A stretch of 64,000 nt of DNA from UBA4416 sp048498515 (GCA_048498515.1 JBEHXV010000019.1:1-64000), one strand, 5' to 3'; counted from the first letter of the stretch, positions 52,746-61,480 are shown. Numbers and translations: made by a program. Notes: generated by a model not told the origin, from the sequence alone.

Positions 52746-53741
52746 ATGAAAAAGAAATTAATCATCTACTGTTTTGCATTGCTTTCCATAAGCAGTGTTA
52801 GTACCGCGCAGGATTTTCATTTATCGATGTATGATGCCGCGCCTATGTTCTTAAATCCTGCCTTAACCGGTGTGGTGGATGCCAACCTGCGTGTGCACGC
52901 GCAATACAGGAACCAATGGCGATCGGTGGCATTTAAACCTTACAATACGGCACTCATAAGTCTTGACGCGCCAAAAGGCAAATGGGGCTATGGTGTACAA
53001 ATTATGAACATGAGGGCCGGCGTTGGTAATTATAATGTATTGCAGGGCCTGGCATCCGTATCGTACGCCGTACCATTGGATAAGAACAAATACAACAACA
53101 TTTCTTTTGGCTTACAGGCAGGCGCCACACAAAAACGCATGGAAGCCGGCTTGTATACTTACGATAACCAATATTCAACGGCTAATGGCGGCGGCTTCGA
53201 CCAGTCGCTGGCATCGGGCGAATCGTTCAACCGCCAGTCATTTGTTACCCCTCAGGTCAACGCGGGTTTCATGTATTTCAATTCCAAACAACAAAGCAGG
53301 CTTAATCCTTTCCTGGGTTACTCTGTATTTAACTTAACCAACCCTACCGAAACATTTTATCAAACACAAAATAAATTACCCATCAGGCACTATGCCCATG
53401 CGGGTGTAAGGATCAACGTGACCGAATTATTTTATGTGTTGCCAAAAGTGCTCATTATGATGCAAAAGAATGCGACAGAACAATTGTATTCGGTTGACGC
53501 GGGCTACTTTTTTAAAGAAAGTGAATTTTATTTACTGGCAGGCCTCAACTACCGTGTGAAGGACGCGAGCGTGATATACATAGGCGCCCGTAAAAACAAT
53601 TACATTGCCAAGATCGCTTACGACGCGAACATATCAACGCTAAGCGACGTATCGAAATACCGTGGCGCCTTCGAAATTTCATTTACTTATTTAGCCAAAA
53701 AATCAAAATCAAAAGAGGTTCGTCACTGCCCAAGACTATAA
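52746..53741 (+). CDS. PorP/SprF-family T9SS outer-membrane protein 2
   Basis: This 331-residue protein has a signal peptide (MKKKLIIYCFALLSISSVSTAQ). The family opening is LSMYDAAPMFLNPALTGVV followed by HAQYRNQWRSVAFKPYNTAL, and the rest has alternating beta strands rich in aromatic residues. The ATG is one base after adhesin 2's stop, repeating the adhesin 1 to PorP 1 junction (both read GATAACATGAAAA). It is probably the outer-membrane partner of adhesin 2. The PorE-like gene begins six bases after its stop. Confidence 0.93.
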   Translation: MKKKLIIYCFALLSISSVSTAQDFHLSMYDAAPMFLNPALTGVVDANLRVHAQYRNQWRSVAFKPYNTALISLDAPKGKWGYGVQIMNMRAGVGNYNVLQGLASVSYAVPLDKNKYNNISFGLQAGATQKRMEAGLYTYDNQYSTANGGGFDQSLASGESFNRQSFVTPQVNAGFMYFNSKQQSRLNPFLGYSVFNLTNPTETFYQTQNKLPIRHYAHAGVRINVTELFYVLPKVLIMMQKNATEQLYSVDAGYFFKESEFYLLAGLNYRVKDASVIYIGARKNNYIAKIAYDANISTLSDVSKYRGAFEISFTYLAKKSKSKEVRHCPRL

Positions 53742-53747
53742 AACGTT

Positions 53748-55811
53748 ATGAGAAAATTACTATTAGCAACAATTCTTCTTGCAGCTGTTAACGTATTTGG
53801 GCAATCGAAAAAAGTATGGCTTAAATACGCCGACGCGGCCTATGCGCGAAAGGATTATCCCACCGCTATTGATTATTACACCAAAGTACTGGATGATACG
53901 ACCGTGCTCAGCGAATTGATCCTGCCTTACGAAGTACAATTGGTCAACATCAAGTCGAAAGACTTTAAACAAGATTCGGTAAAGAAAACCGTCCCAAAAG
54001 CGGCCAAAGAAGTTACCAAAGCCGATTATGTAACGCACCAGTTGGCACACGCCTATCAGTTGAATTTTGATTACCAGAACGCGGTAATTAATTATAAAAA
54101 AGTGGTGGATAACGGTTCGTATCCCGGCGACGCGTATTACTATGCCATTTCTTTAATGAACGTACGCAATTACAAGGATGCCATGCAAAAGCTGGAAGCC
54201 TTAATGAGCAGCGTTACAAACGATACTTTAAAGAAAGCCATTCAAAAAAATATCAGCTCCTGCTATTTTGCTTTAGATACGAACAGCTACAAGCAAATGA
54301 TCCTTGTGAAGAAAATGGATACCGTGGTGTTTAATGTGGGCACTGCCAACTTTGCGCCCATGTATTTTGGCAGCCCCACCAAATTATTATTTACCAGTGC
54401 CCGCCGTGGTGGCGTGATCCTTGACCCTGAAAAGCAGGACTCAAGGTACCTGTGCGATTTGTACTATACCGAACTGAAAGATACAGGCTGGATGAAGCCG
54501 GTGAATTTTGGAAGGCCGGTAAATACCGGATTACACGAAGGCGCCTCGGTTGTATCGTCGGATGACATCATGTTCTTTACCCGCTGGAGCGATGCCAACC
54601 GTACTGAATCCTTCATTTACATGGCCAAAATGAAAGACGGCTTGTTTTACGAAGCCTATAAATTAAGTGAAACCGTGAACAAATCGGGCTACAAAGCGCA
54701 ACAACCTTATGTATCGTTCGACGGAACCAAATTATTCTTCTCATCGAACAAGCCAGGCGGCAAAGGCGGCTTTGACATTTACATGTGCAACATTGATGAG
54801 AACGGTTTAACCGGCGAAGCAAAAAATTTAGGTGATGCCATTAACACACCGGGCGATGAAGTAACACCGTTTTACCACACCATTTCAAATACCCTGTTCT
54901 TCAGTTCAAACGGACACACAGGTATTGGCGGACTGGACGTGTTTAAAAGTTCATTAAACGTGGACGACTCGTTATACTCACTGGCAAAAAATTTAGGAAG
55001 GCCCATCAACTCCAGTAAGGATGACGCGTATTTAATTTTAGACAGGGTGCAAACCAAAGGTTATTTTGCCAGCGACCGCGAAGACTGTCCCGGCGGTAAT
55101 TGTTACGACATCTATGAATTTGAAAATGAACCCATCACGTTCGATATCAGCGGTTATGTAACGGATGATGAAACCGGTGACCCGATCCCAAGCGCCCTGG
55201 TAACCATTAAGGATGTGCATAACGATGTGGAGCCTTTATATTTAATTACAGATGATAAAGGTTTTTATTCTTCGCCATTGCGTGAGAACATGGAATACTT
55301 TTTAAAGGCGCAAAAGAAAGGCTATTTTGCCGATGCGGGAAGTGCGGTAACCAAAGGTCTGACCGAAACCACACATTTGGAAAAAGATTTTATCCTGCGT
55401 AAAATTCCGGCCGGTGATGTGGTGATTGAAGGGATTGAATATGACTTTAATAAAGCCAGCTTACGTCCTAAGTCAATGGAGATTCTTGATAAGATTGTGG
55501 ACCTGATGGTACTGAACGATAACTTGCAAATTGAGATTAACTCACACACCGATACGCGTGGTAGCGATAAATACAACATGAAATTATCGCAGGGCCGCGC
55601 GCAATCCTGCGTGGATTACATGATTAGTAAAGGCATTTCGAAAGACCGTGTAAAAGCCCAGGGTTACGGCGAAACCAAACCTTTGGTAAGCGATGAGGAA
55701 ATTGCCAAAATGGTTCCTAAGAGCGAAGAGTTTGAAGCGGCCCATCAAAAGAACCGCAGAACTGCTTTTAAAGTGACCGGTGAATCGGCTTTGCGGATCA
55801 TTGTTAAATAA
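53748..55811 (+). CDS. PorE-like periplasmic protein (TPR, PD40 propeller, CRD, OmpA)
   Basis: The 687-residue protein has a signal peptide (MRKLLLATILLAAVNVFG). TPR-like helices cover about 20-190 (YADAAYARKDYPTAIDYYTK). A PD40 beta-propeller covers about 200-455 (AQQPYVSFDGTKLFFSSNKPGGKGGFDIY is its clearest blade). A carboxypeptidase-regulatory (CRD) fold covers about 465-555 (ISGYVTDDETGDPIPSALVTI). An OmpA peptidoglycan-binding domain ends it (about 565-687; IEYDFNKASLRPKS, NSHTDTRGSDKYNMKLSQGRA, GYGETKP). This domain order matches PorE, a T9SS component that tethers the machinery to peptidoglycan. Here it probably supports the two adhesin-PorP modules; a general T9SS role is equally possible. 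Confidence 0.85.
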   Translation: MRKLLLATILLAAVNVFGQSKKVWLKYADAAYARKDYPTAIDYYTKVLDDTTVLSELILPYEVQLVNIKSKDFKQDSVKKTVPKAAKEVTKADYVTHQLAHAYQLNFDYQNAVINYKKVVDNGSYPGDAYYYAISLMNVRNYKDAMQKLEALMSSVTNDTLKKAIQKNISSCYFALDTNSYKQMILVKKMDTVVFNVGTANFAPMYFGSPTKLLFTSARRGGVILDPEKQDSRYLCDLYYTELKDTGWMKPVNFGRPVNTGLHEGASVVSSDDIMFFTRWSDANRTESFIYMAKMKDGLFYEAYKLSETVNKSGYKAQQPYVSFDGTKLFFSSNKPGGKGGFDIYMCNIDENGLTGEAKNLGDAINTPGDEVTPFYHTISNTLFFSSNGHTGIGGLDVFKSSLNVDDSLYSLAKNLGRPINSSKDDAYLILDRVQTKGYFASDREDCPGGNCYDIYEFENEPITFDISGYVTDDETGDPIPSALVTIKDVHNDVEPLYLITDDKGFYSSPLRENMEYFLKAQKKGYFADAGSAVTKGLTETTHLEKDFILRKIPAGDVVIEGIEYDFNKASLRPKSMEILDKIVDLMVLNDNLQIEINSHTDTRGSDKYNMKLSQGRAQSCVDYMISKGISKDRVKAQGYGETKPLVSDEEIAKMVPKSEEFEAAHQKNRRTAFKVTGESALRIIVK

Positions 55812-55844
55812 TATCAGTTGCCCTTAATTTCAAGTACTGCAATC

Positions 55845-56450
55845 ATGAGGAAACTTGGTGTATTATTAGTAATTATTCCTTTTTTCCTTACCGGTCAAAC
55901 CTTGTATTTTGGTAAGTATAACAAATACCATTATAAATGGGACTTAAAGATAAATAATGACAGTACAATCCTGTTAGTTCGATCCGGTTCAACGTATGAT
56001 GAATATACAGGGTCTATCAAAAGTATAAACGACACGCTCTTCAACATCGATGCAAATTTGGTTTTTTGTCAAACCAAGTGCCGGGCAATTGGGGACTCCT
56101 TATTTTATTTAACAACAGATTCAATTGTTCGCCGGGCACATCCTAACATTAAGGTAACCTATTCAAATACTAAAACAATTGAGTATCCTTTTGTCGATAA
56201 GAATAATATGATTATTCCATTAAATAAAAAGTTATTCAATTCAAACCCTGATAAAAATCATTTTCGTGTTTCATTAGGACATAAAAATCCAATTACACAA
56301 GAGGAGGTAATCAACGAGTATAATTTAAGCGATGAATACTGCATGACCATATATATTGGAAACAAAGTAAATTTCAAAGTAAAAATTAAAAATGGAGTAC
56401 TTAAAAGCGAAGGAAAAGATCAAATTGATAAATTGCTTTTGAGAAAATAA
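55845..56450 (+). CDS. Small secreted orphan at the end of the adhesin locus
   Basis: The ATG at 55845 gives MRKLGVLLVIIPFFLTGQ, a signal peptide, and a 201-residue protein; a TTG at 55818 would add nine residues. The mature part is polar and beta-prone with repeated Lys/Asn/Tyr (KYNKYHYKWDLKINNDSTIL) and one Cys pair (CQTKC). I recognise no domain and no T9SS tail. It is AT-richer than its neighbours, and lies 33 bases downstream of the PorE-like gene on the same strand. It may belong to the operon or be a later insertion. Confidence 0.65.
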   Translation: MRKLGVLLVIIPFFLTGQTLYFGKYNKYHYKWDLKINNDSTILLVRSGSTYDEYTGSIKSINDTLFNIDANLVFCQTKCRAIGDSLFYLTTDSIVRRAHPNIKVTYSNTKTIEYPFVDKNNMIIPLNKKLFNSNPDKNHFRVSLGHKNPITQEEVINEYNLSDEYCMTIYIGNKVNFKVKIKNGVLKSEGKDQIDKLLLRK

Positions 56451-56453
56451 ATT

Positions 56454-57389
56454 CTACCTGATCTCCCACTCGTGCCAGTCCATTTCCTCGCCGTTTAAAA
56501 TGCCCAGGTAACTTTCGTAGCGTTCCAAAGAAATTTCGGCATGTTTCACCGCTTCTAAAATAGCGCAGTGCGGCTCATTGACGTGCAGGCAGTTATTGAA
56601 TTTGCAATCGTGCATGCGCTCACGGATCTCAGGAAAATAATGGCCCACTTCTTCTTTTTTCATTTCCACCAATCCAAGTTCTTTAATTCCCGGCGAGTCA
56701 ATGATATCACCACCAAAGGATAAAGGGAACAGCTCGGCAAAGGTGGTGGTATGCGTTCCTTTTAAATGCGCCGCCGAAATATCAGCAGTTTTCAGATCAA
56801 GATTTGGCTCAATGGCATTCACAAAGGTCGACTTCCCTACTCCGCTATGCCCGGCAATCAGGGTCTTTTTGTCTTTCAATAAGGTCTTTACAAATTCAAT
56901 ATCAGTTTTATCGAAGGAACTCACTGCAAAACAATCGTAACCAATATCGGTATACAATTTCATCATATCCTTTTGCAGTTCCAGCATCTCTTCATCCAGC
57001 ACATCCTTTTTATTGAAAATAATTTTCGCCGGAATATCATAAGCTTCGGCCGTTAATAAAAAACGGTCGATGAAGCCCATGGAGGTTCTTGGTGCTACCA
57101 GCGTGGCAATTAAAATAGCCTGGTCGAGATTGCTCGCAATAATGTGCGCTTGTTTTGAAAGGTTAATGGATTTGCGGATAATATAATTTTTACGCGGCTG
57201 AATATTGGTGATCTGGTTACTGCCATCCTTGTCCCGGGCAACATCAACAATATCGCCAACGGCCACCGGGTTGGTAGTTTTACGGTCATCGAGCCTGATC
57301 TTGCCTTTTAAACGGCATTCAATCACCTCCCCGTTCTCAATACGAACGGCGTACCAGCTACCTGTAGATTTCACCACTAAACCTGTCAT
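56454..57389 (-). CDS. rsgA: RsgA, small ribosomal subunit-dependent GTPase
   Basis: This 311-residue protein matures the 30S subunit. It is a circularly permuted GTPase: NKKD (G4, 126-129) comes first, then GHSGVGKS (G1, 180-187), the TT of GTHTTTF (G2 region) and DSPG (G3, 231-234). An OB-fold precedes (about 1-70, GLVVKSTGSWYAVR). The C-terminal zinc knuckle has C262, C267, H269 and C275. Length and layout are normal. It is divergent from gldA, with a palindromic element between the two. Confidence 0.95.
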   Translation of the reverse strand: MTGLVVKSTGSWYAVRIENGEVIECRLKGKIRLDDRKTTNPVAVGDIVDVARDKDGSNQITNIQPRKNYIIRKSINLSKQAHIIASNLDQAILIATLVAPRTSMGFIDRFLLTAEAYDIPAKIIFNKKDVLDEEMLELQKDMMKLYTDIGYDCFAVSSFDKTDIEFVKTLLKDKKTLIAGHSGVGKSTFVNAIEPNLDLKTADISAAHLKGTHTTTFAELFPLSFGGDIIDSPGIKELGLVEMKKEEVGHYFPEIRERMHDCKFNNCLHVNEPHCAILEAVKHAEISLERYESYLGILNGEEMDWHEWEIR

Positions 57390-57415
57390 AGGGCAAAGAT
57401 AAGAATAAATGCCGA

Positions 57416-57578
57416 TAGAACGCAGATGACGCAGATTGCTTAAGATCTACTATGATTTAACGTCATGCTATCACGACGCGTCGTGACAGGGTGGCGGACT
57501 ATATGTTGTTATCTGCGTTCTATACATTTGGCAGCCAAAATCATAACAAATCATAATCATTCGCGTCATCTGCGTTCC
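57416..57578. repeat. Dispersed palindromic element, copy 2
   Basis: GAACGCAGATGACGC (57418-57432) and GCGTCATCTGCGTTC (57563-57577) are exact reverse complements, 130 bases apart. Inside lie the ATCATAA words (57539-57558) shared with the copy at 28501, a second ATCTGCGTTCTA (57511-57522) and the exact palindrome TCACGACGCGTCGTGA (57471-57486). It lies between the divergent rsgA and gldA genes. No coding frame. Confidence 0.85.
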
Positions 57579-57604
57579 ATTAGGAATTATCACAAAAAAA
57601 TGGC

Positions 57605-57612
57605 TATTTTTG
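57605..57612 (+). promoter_or_regulatory. -7 box TATTTTTG for gldA
   Basis: An exact TAnnTTTG match 22 bases before the gldA ATG at 57635. No convincing -33 TTG is found at the standard distance; the palindromic element occupies the upstream side. Confidence 0.45.
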
Positions 57613-57634
57613 AGAGAGAATCTATTCTTATCCT

Positions 57635-58540
57635 ATGTCTATTGAAGTAAACGCGATCAGCAAATTATACGGTACCCAAAAAGCGCTGAACAATGTATCG
57701 TTTAATGTTGGCGAAAAAGAAATTGTTGGTTTCCTGGGGCCAAATGGCGCTGGTAAAAGCACCATGATGAAGATCATTACCACTTACATTCCTCCTACCG
57801 AAGGCAGCGTGAAAGTATGCGGTTTTGATATCGCCGACCAAAGCATTGAGGTGCGTCGCCAAATTGGCTACCTGCCGGAGCATAACCCTTTGTACCTCGA
57901 CATGTATGTGAAAGAGTTCCTGGAATTTACAGGCAATCTTTACAAGATTAAAAACACCAGGGAGCGTGTAAAGCAAATGATAGAAATGACAGGCCTGCAG
58001 GTAGAACAGAATAAAAAAATAGGCGCCCTGTCAAAAGGCTACCGCCAGCGCGTTGGTTTAGCACAAGCCATGATACACGACCCAAAAGTGTTAATTATGG
58101 ATGAACCTACCACAGGCCTTGATCCCAACCAGCTCGAAGAAATACGAAACCTGATTATTAAATTAGGCAAAGAAAAAACAGTGATGCTGAGCACACACAT
58201 CATGCAGGAAGTGGAAGCCGTATGCGACCGGGTGATCATCATCAACAAAGGCGAAATTGTAGCCAACGATCAAACACAAACCCTGCAACAAAATACCACC
58301 AAACAACTTATTACGGTTGAGTTTGACAAGGATATCAAACGCGAGGTGCTGCTGAAAATAAAAGGCGTTGAAGAAGCGGTGTTAGCAGAAGTCCACATTT
58401 GGAAAATTGTTGCCGGCGTGGAATATGATGTCCGCAAAGAGCTGTTCAATTATGCCGTAAAGAATGATATTACAGTACTCACCTTAAACAGGGAGGAACA
58501 AAAACTGGAAGATGTATTTAAGGCCCTGACAAAAAAATAA
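57635..58540 (+). CDS. gldA: GldA, gliding-motility ABC transporter ATPase
   Basis: This 301-residue cytoplasmic ATPase has Walker A GPNGAGKS (35-42), Q-loop GYLPEHNPLY, signature LSKGYRQRVGLAQA (about 132-145), Walker B VLIMDEPTTGLDPNQ (about 150-164) and H-loop STHIMQEVEAV. The N-terminus IEVNAISKLYGTQKALN and the C-terminal extension fit GldA, which with GldF and GldG forms an ABC transporter linked to gliding. gldF and gldG are not in the window. The downstream gene is a nuclease 12 bases away, so co-transcription is possible but the link is unexplained. Confidence 0.88.
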   Translation: MSIEVNAISKLYGTQKALNNVSFNVGEKEIVGFLGPNGAGKSTMMKIITTYIPPTEGSVKVCGFDIADQSIEVRRQIGYLPEHNPLYLDMYVKEFLEFTGNLYKIKNTRERVKQMIEMTGLQVEQNKKIGALSKGYRQRVGLAQAMIHDPKVLIMDEPTTGLDPNQLEEIRNLIIKLGKEKTVMLSTHIMQEVEAVCDRVIIINKGEIVANDQTQTLQQNTTKQLITVEFDKDIKREVLLKIKGVEEAVLAEVHIWKIVAGVEYDVRKELFNYAVKNDITVLTLNREEQKLEDVFKALTKK

Positions 58541-58552
58541 TTATTCAATTAA

Positions 58553-59626
58553 TTGATGAAGAAGGTTAATGTCATAAAGAGAACATCTAAAATCAACAAA
58601 CCAAAGATTACAAAGCCCGGCTTATTTAAGGATGTAAAATCCTTAATTGACAAAACAAAGGTACAGGTTGCCTATAACATCAATAGTAATTTAGTAATCC
58701 TTAACTGGCATATAGGCAAACGGATACAGGAAGAAATATTAAAAAATAAGCGTGCAGAATACGGAAGCCAAATTGTTGCGACACTGTCGCAACAATTGAC
58801 AGAAGAATATGGCCAGGGATATACAAAATCTGCATTAACCAGAATGCTTGTATTTGCAAGGTACTACACAACAAACCAAAAAGTTGCGACACTGTCGCAA
58901 CAATTCAGCTGGAGTCATATCATTGAATTTCTCACAATAAAAGATGATGTAGAACGCCGGTTTTACGAACAAATAGCATTCATTGAAAAATGGGGCGTAA
59001 GGCAGTTACGTGAGCGCATTAATGGCATGCTGTTTCAGAGAACCGCTATTTCAAGAAAGCCTAAAACAGTTATCCAACAAGAACTTAAAAAACATTCTTC
59101 AAATACAATGATCGCAAACGCTGATCTTGTTTTTAAGGATCCTTATTTGCTGGATTTTTTAGGCCTGAAAGATGCTTACAGCGAAAAAGACCTTGAAAGC
59201 TGCATCCTGAACTCTCTCCAGCAGTTTATCGTTGAATTGGGTTCTGATTTTGCTTTTATTGCCAGGCAAAAGCGGATCATCATTGATTCAGAAGATTTTC
59301 GGATCGATCTTTTATTTTATCACAGAGGCTTAAAAAGGCTGATCGCTATTGATTTAAAGCTTGGGAAATTTAAAGCCTCCTATAAAGGACAGATGGAACT
59401 TTATTTAAGATGGCTGGAAAAACATGAGATGCGTGAGGGAGAGAATCCGCCAATTGGATTAATTCTTTGTGCAGAAAAATCAGAAGAGCGCATTGAATTA
59501 CTTCAGCTTGAAAAAAGTAATATAAAAGTAGCAGAATACTTAACTGCTCTGCCTCCCAAAAAACTACTGGAAAGGAAATTGCATCAGGCAGTTGTATCAG
59601 CACAAAAAAAATTTAATATAAAGTAA
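58553..59626 (+). CDS. PDDEXK nuclease, DUF1016/YhcG family
   Basis: The 357-residue protein (an alternative ATG one codon in, at 58556, is possible) has an N-terminal DUF1016 helical domain (about 25-200; SQIVATLSQQLTEEYGQGY, then FSWSHIIEFL) and a C-terminal PD-(D/E)xK nuclease fold. Candidate catalytic residues lie in the DFRIDLLFYHRGLKRLIAIDLKLG region (about 246-270; the D in RIDLL and the D-L-K), then FKASYKGQMELYL. The family is often found near restriction-modification and retron loci. No methylase or other partner is nearby; it lies between gldA and an aldehyde dehydrogenase. Two copies of a short palindrome lie inside the gene. Confidence 0.85.
   Translation: MMKKVNVIKRTSKINKPKITKPGLFKDVKSLIDKTKVQVAYNINSNLVILNWHIGKRIQEEILKNKRAEYGSQIVATLSQQLTEEYGQGYTKSALTRMLVFARYYTTNQKVATLSQQFSWSHIIEFLTIKDDVERRFYEQIAFIEKWGVRQLRERINGMLFQRTAISRKPKTVIQQELKKHSSNTMIANADLVFKDPYLLDFLGLKDAYSEKDLESCILNSLQQFIVELGSDFAFIARQKRIIIDSEDFRIDLLFYHRGLKRLIAIDLKLGKFKASYKGQMELYLRWLEKHEMREGENPPIGLILCAEKSEERIELLQLEKSNIKVAEYLTALPPKKLLERKLHQAVVSAQKKFNIK
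58772..58905. repeat. Duplicated palindrome inside the DUF1016 gene
   Basis: GTTGCGACACTGTCGCAAC occurs at 58775-58793 and 58883-58901; identity extends to 23 bases. The first copy sits in a larger near-perfect palindrome with 12-base arms (58772-58783 and 58785-58796). The copies are 108 bases apart, in frame, and both encode VATLSQQ. Confidence 0.9.
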
Positions 59627-59627
59627 C

Positions 59628-61040
59628 TTGAAGCCCTATTCGATATATTCAGCCGGAGAATTCACAACTTCTGATAAAAAACTGGAAGTAAAAAATCCAT
59701 TCGACGGAAGCATTTTCGCCACTACTTACCTGGCCGACAAAGTTATTTTGGAACAATCCATCAACAAGGCATTAGCAGTTAAAGAAGAACTTAAAAACCT
59801 TTCTTCCTTAAAACGCTATACTATATTAAAACAGATCTCGGATGAACTCCTGGCCAATAAAGAACATCTGGCAAAAATATTGTGCCTCGAATCGGCAAAG
59901 CCCATGAAATATGCGCTCGCCGAAATTGACCGCTCTGTACAAACATTTTTAATTGCGGCCGAGGAAAGTAAGCGAGCACCAAAAGAATATATCTCGCTCG
60001 ACTGGACAACCAATGGCGAAGGCAAAGAAGGCCTGGTGAATTATTTCCCCATAGGCTTAATTGCAGGCATTGCCCCCTTTAACTTTCCCATGAACCTAGC
60101 CGTGCATAAAATTGCGCCGGCCATTGCCTGCGGCTGCCCTATTATTTTAAAACCGGCAAGCCGTACACCTTTATCATGCCTGGAGCTGGCAAAAATTATC
60201 GACCGTACAAACTTGCCAAAAGGCGCTGTTTCCATTTTACCTATGGACAGGGAAACGGGGAATTTATTGGTGACCGATGAACGTTTTAAATTACTGAGTT
60301 TTACCGGCTCACCGGCCATAGGCTGGAAAATGAAAACACAAAGTGGTAAAAAGAAAGTAGTATTGGAACTGGGAGGAAATGCCGCTACCATTATTACAGA
60401 GAGTGCCGACATGAAAGACGCTCTTACCAAATCACTCATGGGAGCCTTTTCCTATAGTGGACAAATTTGCATACACGCGCAGCGCTTTATTGTGCATGGT
60501 TCCGTTTACAAAAGCTTTAGTAAAGAATTAAAAAAACAAACGCTGAACTTAAAATACGGCAATCCATTGGAAAAGGAAACCGATGTATCGAACATGATTG
60601 ATGAAGAGAACGCCAGGCGTGTAGAAACATGGATCAATGAAGCTTTAGAACAAGGCGCCCAACTGCTTTGCGGAGGGAAACGGAATGGAAGCCATGTGGA
60701 ACCAACTATTTTACTAAACTGCAACAACAGCATGAAAGTGTATGCCGAAGAAGTGTTTGGCCCTGTGATCTGCATCAATTCATACACTACCATTGAAGAA
60801 GCCATTGACCTGGCCAATGATACAAAATTTGGTTTGCAATGCGGGGTTTTCACCAACGCCGTTTCCGAGCTCGACCGTTGCTTTAAAGAAATTGAGGTTG
60901 GCGGCGTCATTCACAACCATGTTCCTACCCTTCGTTACGACCAGATGCCCTATGGCGGTGTAAAAGAAAGCGGGCTTGGACGCGAAGGCGTGCGTTATGC
61001 CATGCTGGATATGCTCGAGCCTAAGGTGTTGGTAAAATAG
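59628..61040 (+). CDS. Aldehyde dehydrogenase (NAD(P)+-dependent superfamily)
   Basis: This 470-residue protein uses a TTG start (59628) one base after the nuclease stop; no ATG occurs earlier in the conserved N-terminus YSIYSAGEFTTS. Catalytic elements are complete: N152 (FNFPMN), K175 (ILKPAS), E247 in LELGGNA, FTGSPAIGW near 225 and C281 in SGQICIHAQR. It oxidises an aldehyde to the acid with NAD(P)+; close relatives in Bacteroidota include lactaldehyde or glyceraldehyde-3-phosphate type enzymes. The exact substrate is not readable. No pathway neighbour is adjacent. Confidence 0.92.
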   Translation: MKPYSIYSAGEFTTSDKKLEVKNPFDGSIFATTYLADKVILEQSINKALAVKEELKNLSSLKRYTILKQISDELLANKEHLAKILCLESAKPMKYALAEIDRSVQTFLIAAEESKRAPKEYISLDWTTNGEGKEGLVNYFPIGLIAGIAPFNFPMNLAVHKIAPAIACGCPIILKPASRTPLSCLELAKIIDRTNLPKGAVSILPMDRETGNLLVTDERFKLLSFTGSPAIGWKMKTQSGKKKVVLELGGNAATIITESADMKDALTKSLMGAFSYSGQICIHAQRFIVHGSVYKSFSKELKKQTLNLKYGNPLEKETDVSNMIDEENARRVETWINEALEQGAQLLCGGKRNGSHVEPTILLNCNNSMKVYAEEVFGPVICINSYTTIEEAIDLANDTKFGLQCGVFTNAVSELDRCFKEIEVGGVIHNHVPTLRYDQMPYGGVKESGLGREGVRYAMLDMLEPKVLVK

Positions 61041-61169
61041 CCTCTTAAAGATTGTTTTTCTTTGTTTTTTAAATACATTATATAACAATTAAGTTTTTTT
61101 TCGGAGCAGCGCGTAGGCCTGTCAAAACGCGGATCCGGTGAGCTGTGAATTTGTAGTTATTAGATGAGC

Positions 61170-61194
61170 CTGAAAAACCTTCAGTGTTTTTCAG
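61170..61194. repeat. 9-bp stem hairpin after the aldehyde dehydrogenase
   Basis: CTGAAAAAC (61170-61178) and GTTTTTCAG (61186-61194) are exact reverse complements with a 7-base loop. It could be a weak terminator for the plus-strand gene ending at 61040, but it is 130 bases downstream and lacks a T-run. Confidence 0.55.
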
Positions 61195-61251
61195 CTGCGA
61201 ATCTTATAAATTCAAAGAGCGGGAAGGGATCGTTTTGACTTGATTTTTTTG

Positions 61252-61282
61252 CTTACTTTTTTCATCCAAGGAAAAAAGTAAG
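61252..61282. repeat. 12-bp stem hairpin, CTTACTTTTTTC type
   Basis: CTTACTTTTTTC (61252-61263) and GAAAAAAGTAAG (61271-61282) pair exactly over a 7-base loop (ATCCAAG). It looks like a dispersed Bacteroidota intergenic motif, and could also terminate transcription. Confidence 0.65.
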
Positions 61283-61321
61283 AAGAAATTAATTAGGTTG
61301 TTATAACAAAATATCGTGTAT

Positions 61322-61469
61322 TAGAATAATGTAGGATTATTTTCTTCATTGCGAAGAGTTTTGCGGAATGAGCAAAATGGAAAGAAGCAATCTCATACAA
61401 AGCTGGATTTGAGATTGCTTCACTTCGTTCGCAATGACGCGCGGAATATAAAAATCCTACATTATTCTA
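61322..61469. repeat. MITE-like nested inverted repeat (17-bp perfect termini)
   Basis: TAGAATAATGTAGGATT (61322-61338) and AATCCTACATTATTCTA (61453-61469) are exact reverse complements and bound a 148-base unit. Inside, GAAGCAATCTCA pairs with TTGAGATTGCTTC, and CATTGCGAA with the TTCG.GCAATGA side, forming a second hairpin. There is no open frame. Confidence 0.85.
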
Positions 61470-61480
61470 CAACATAGCCT

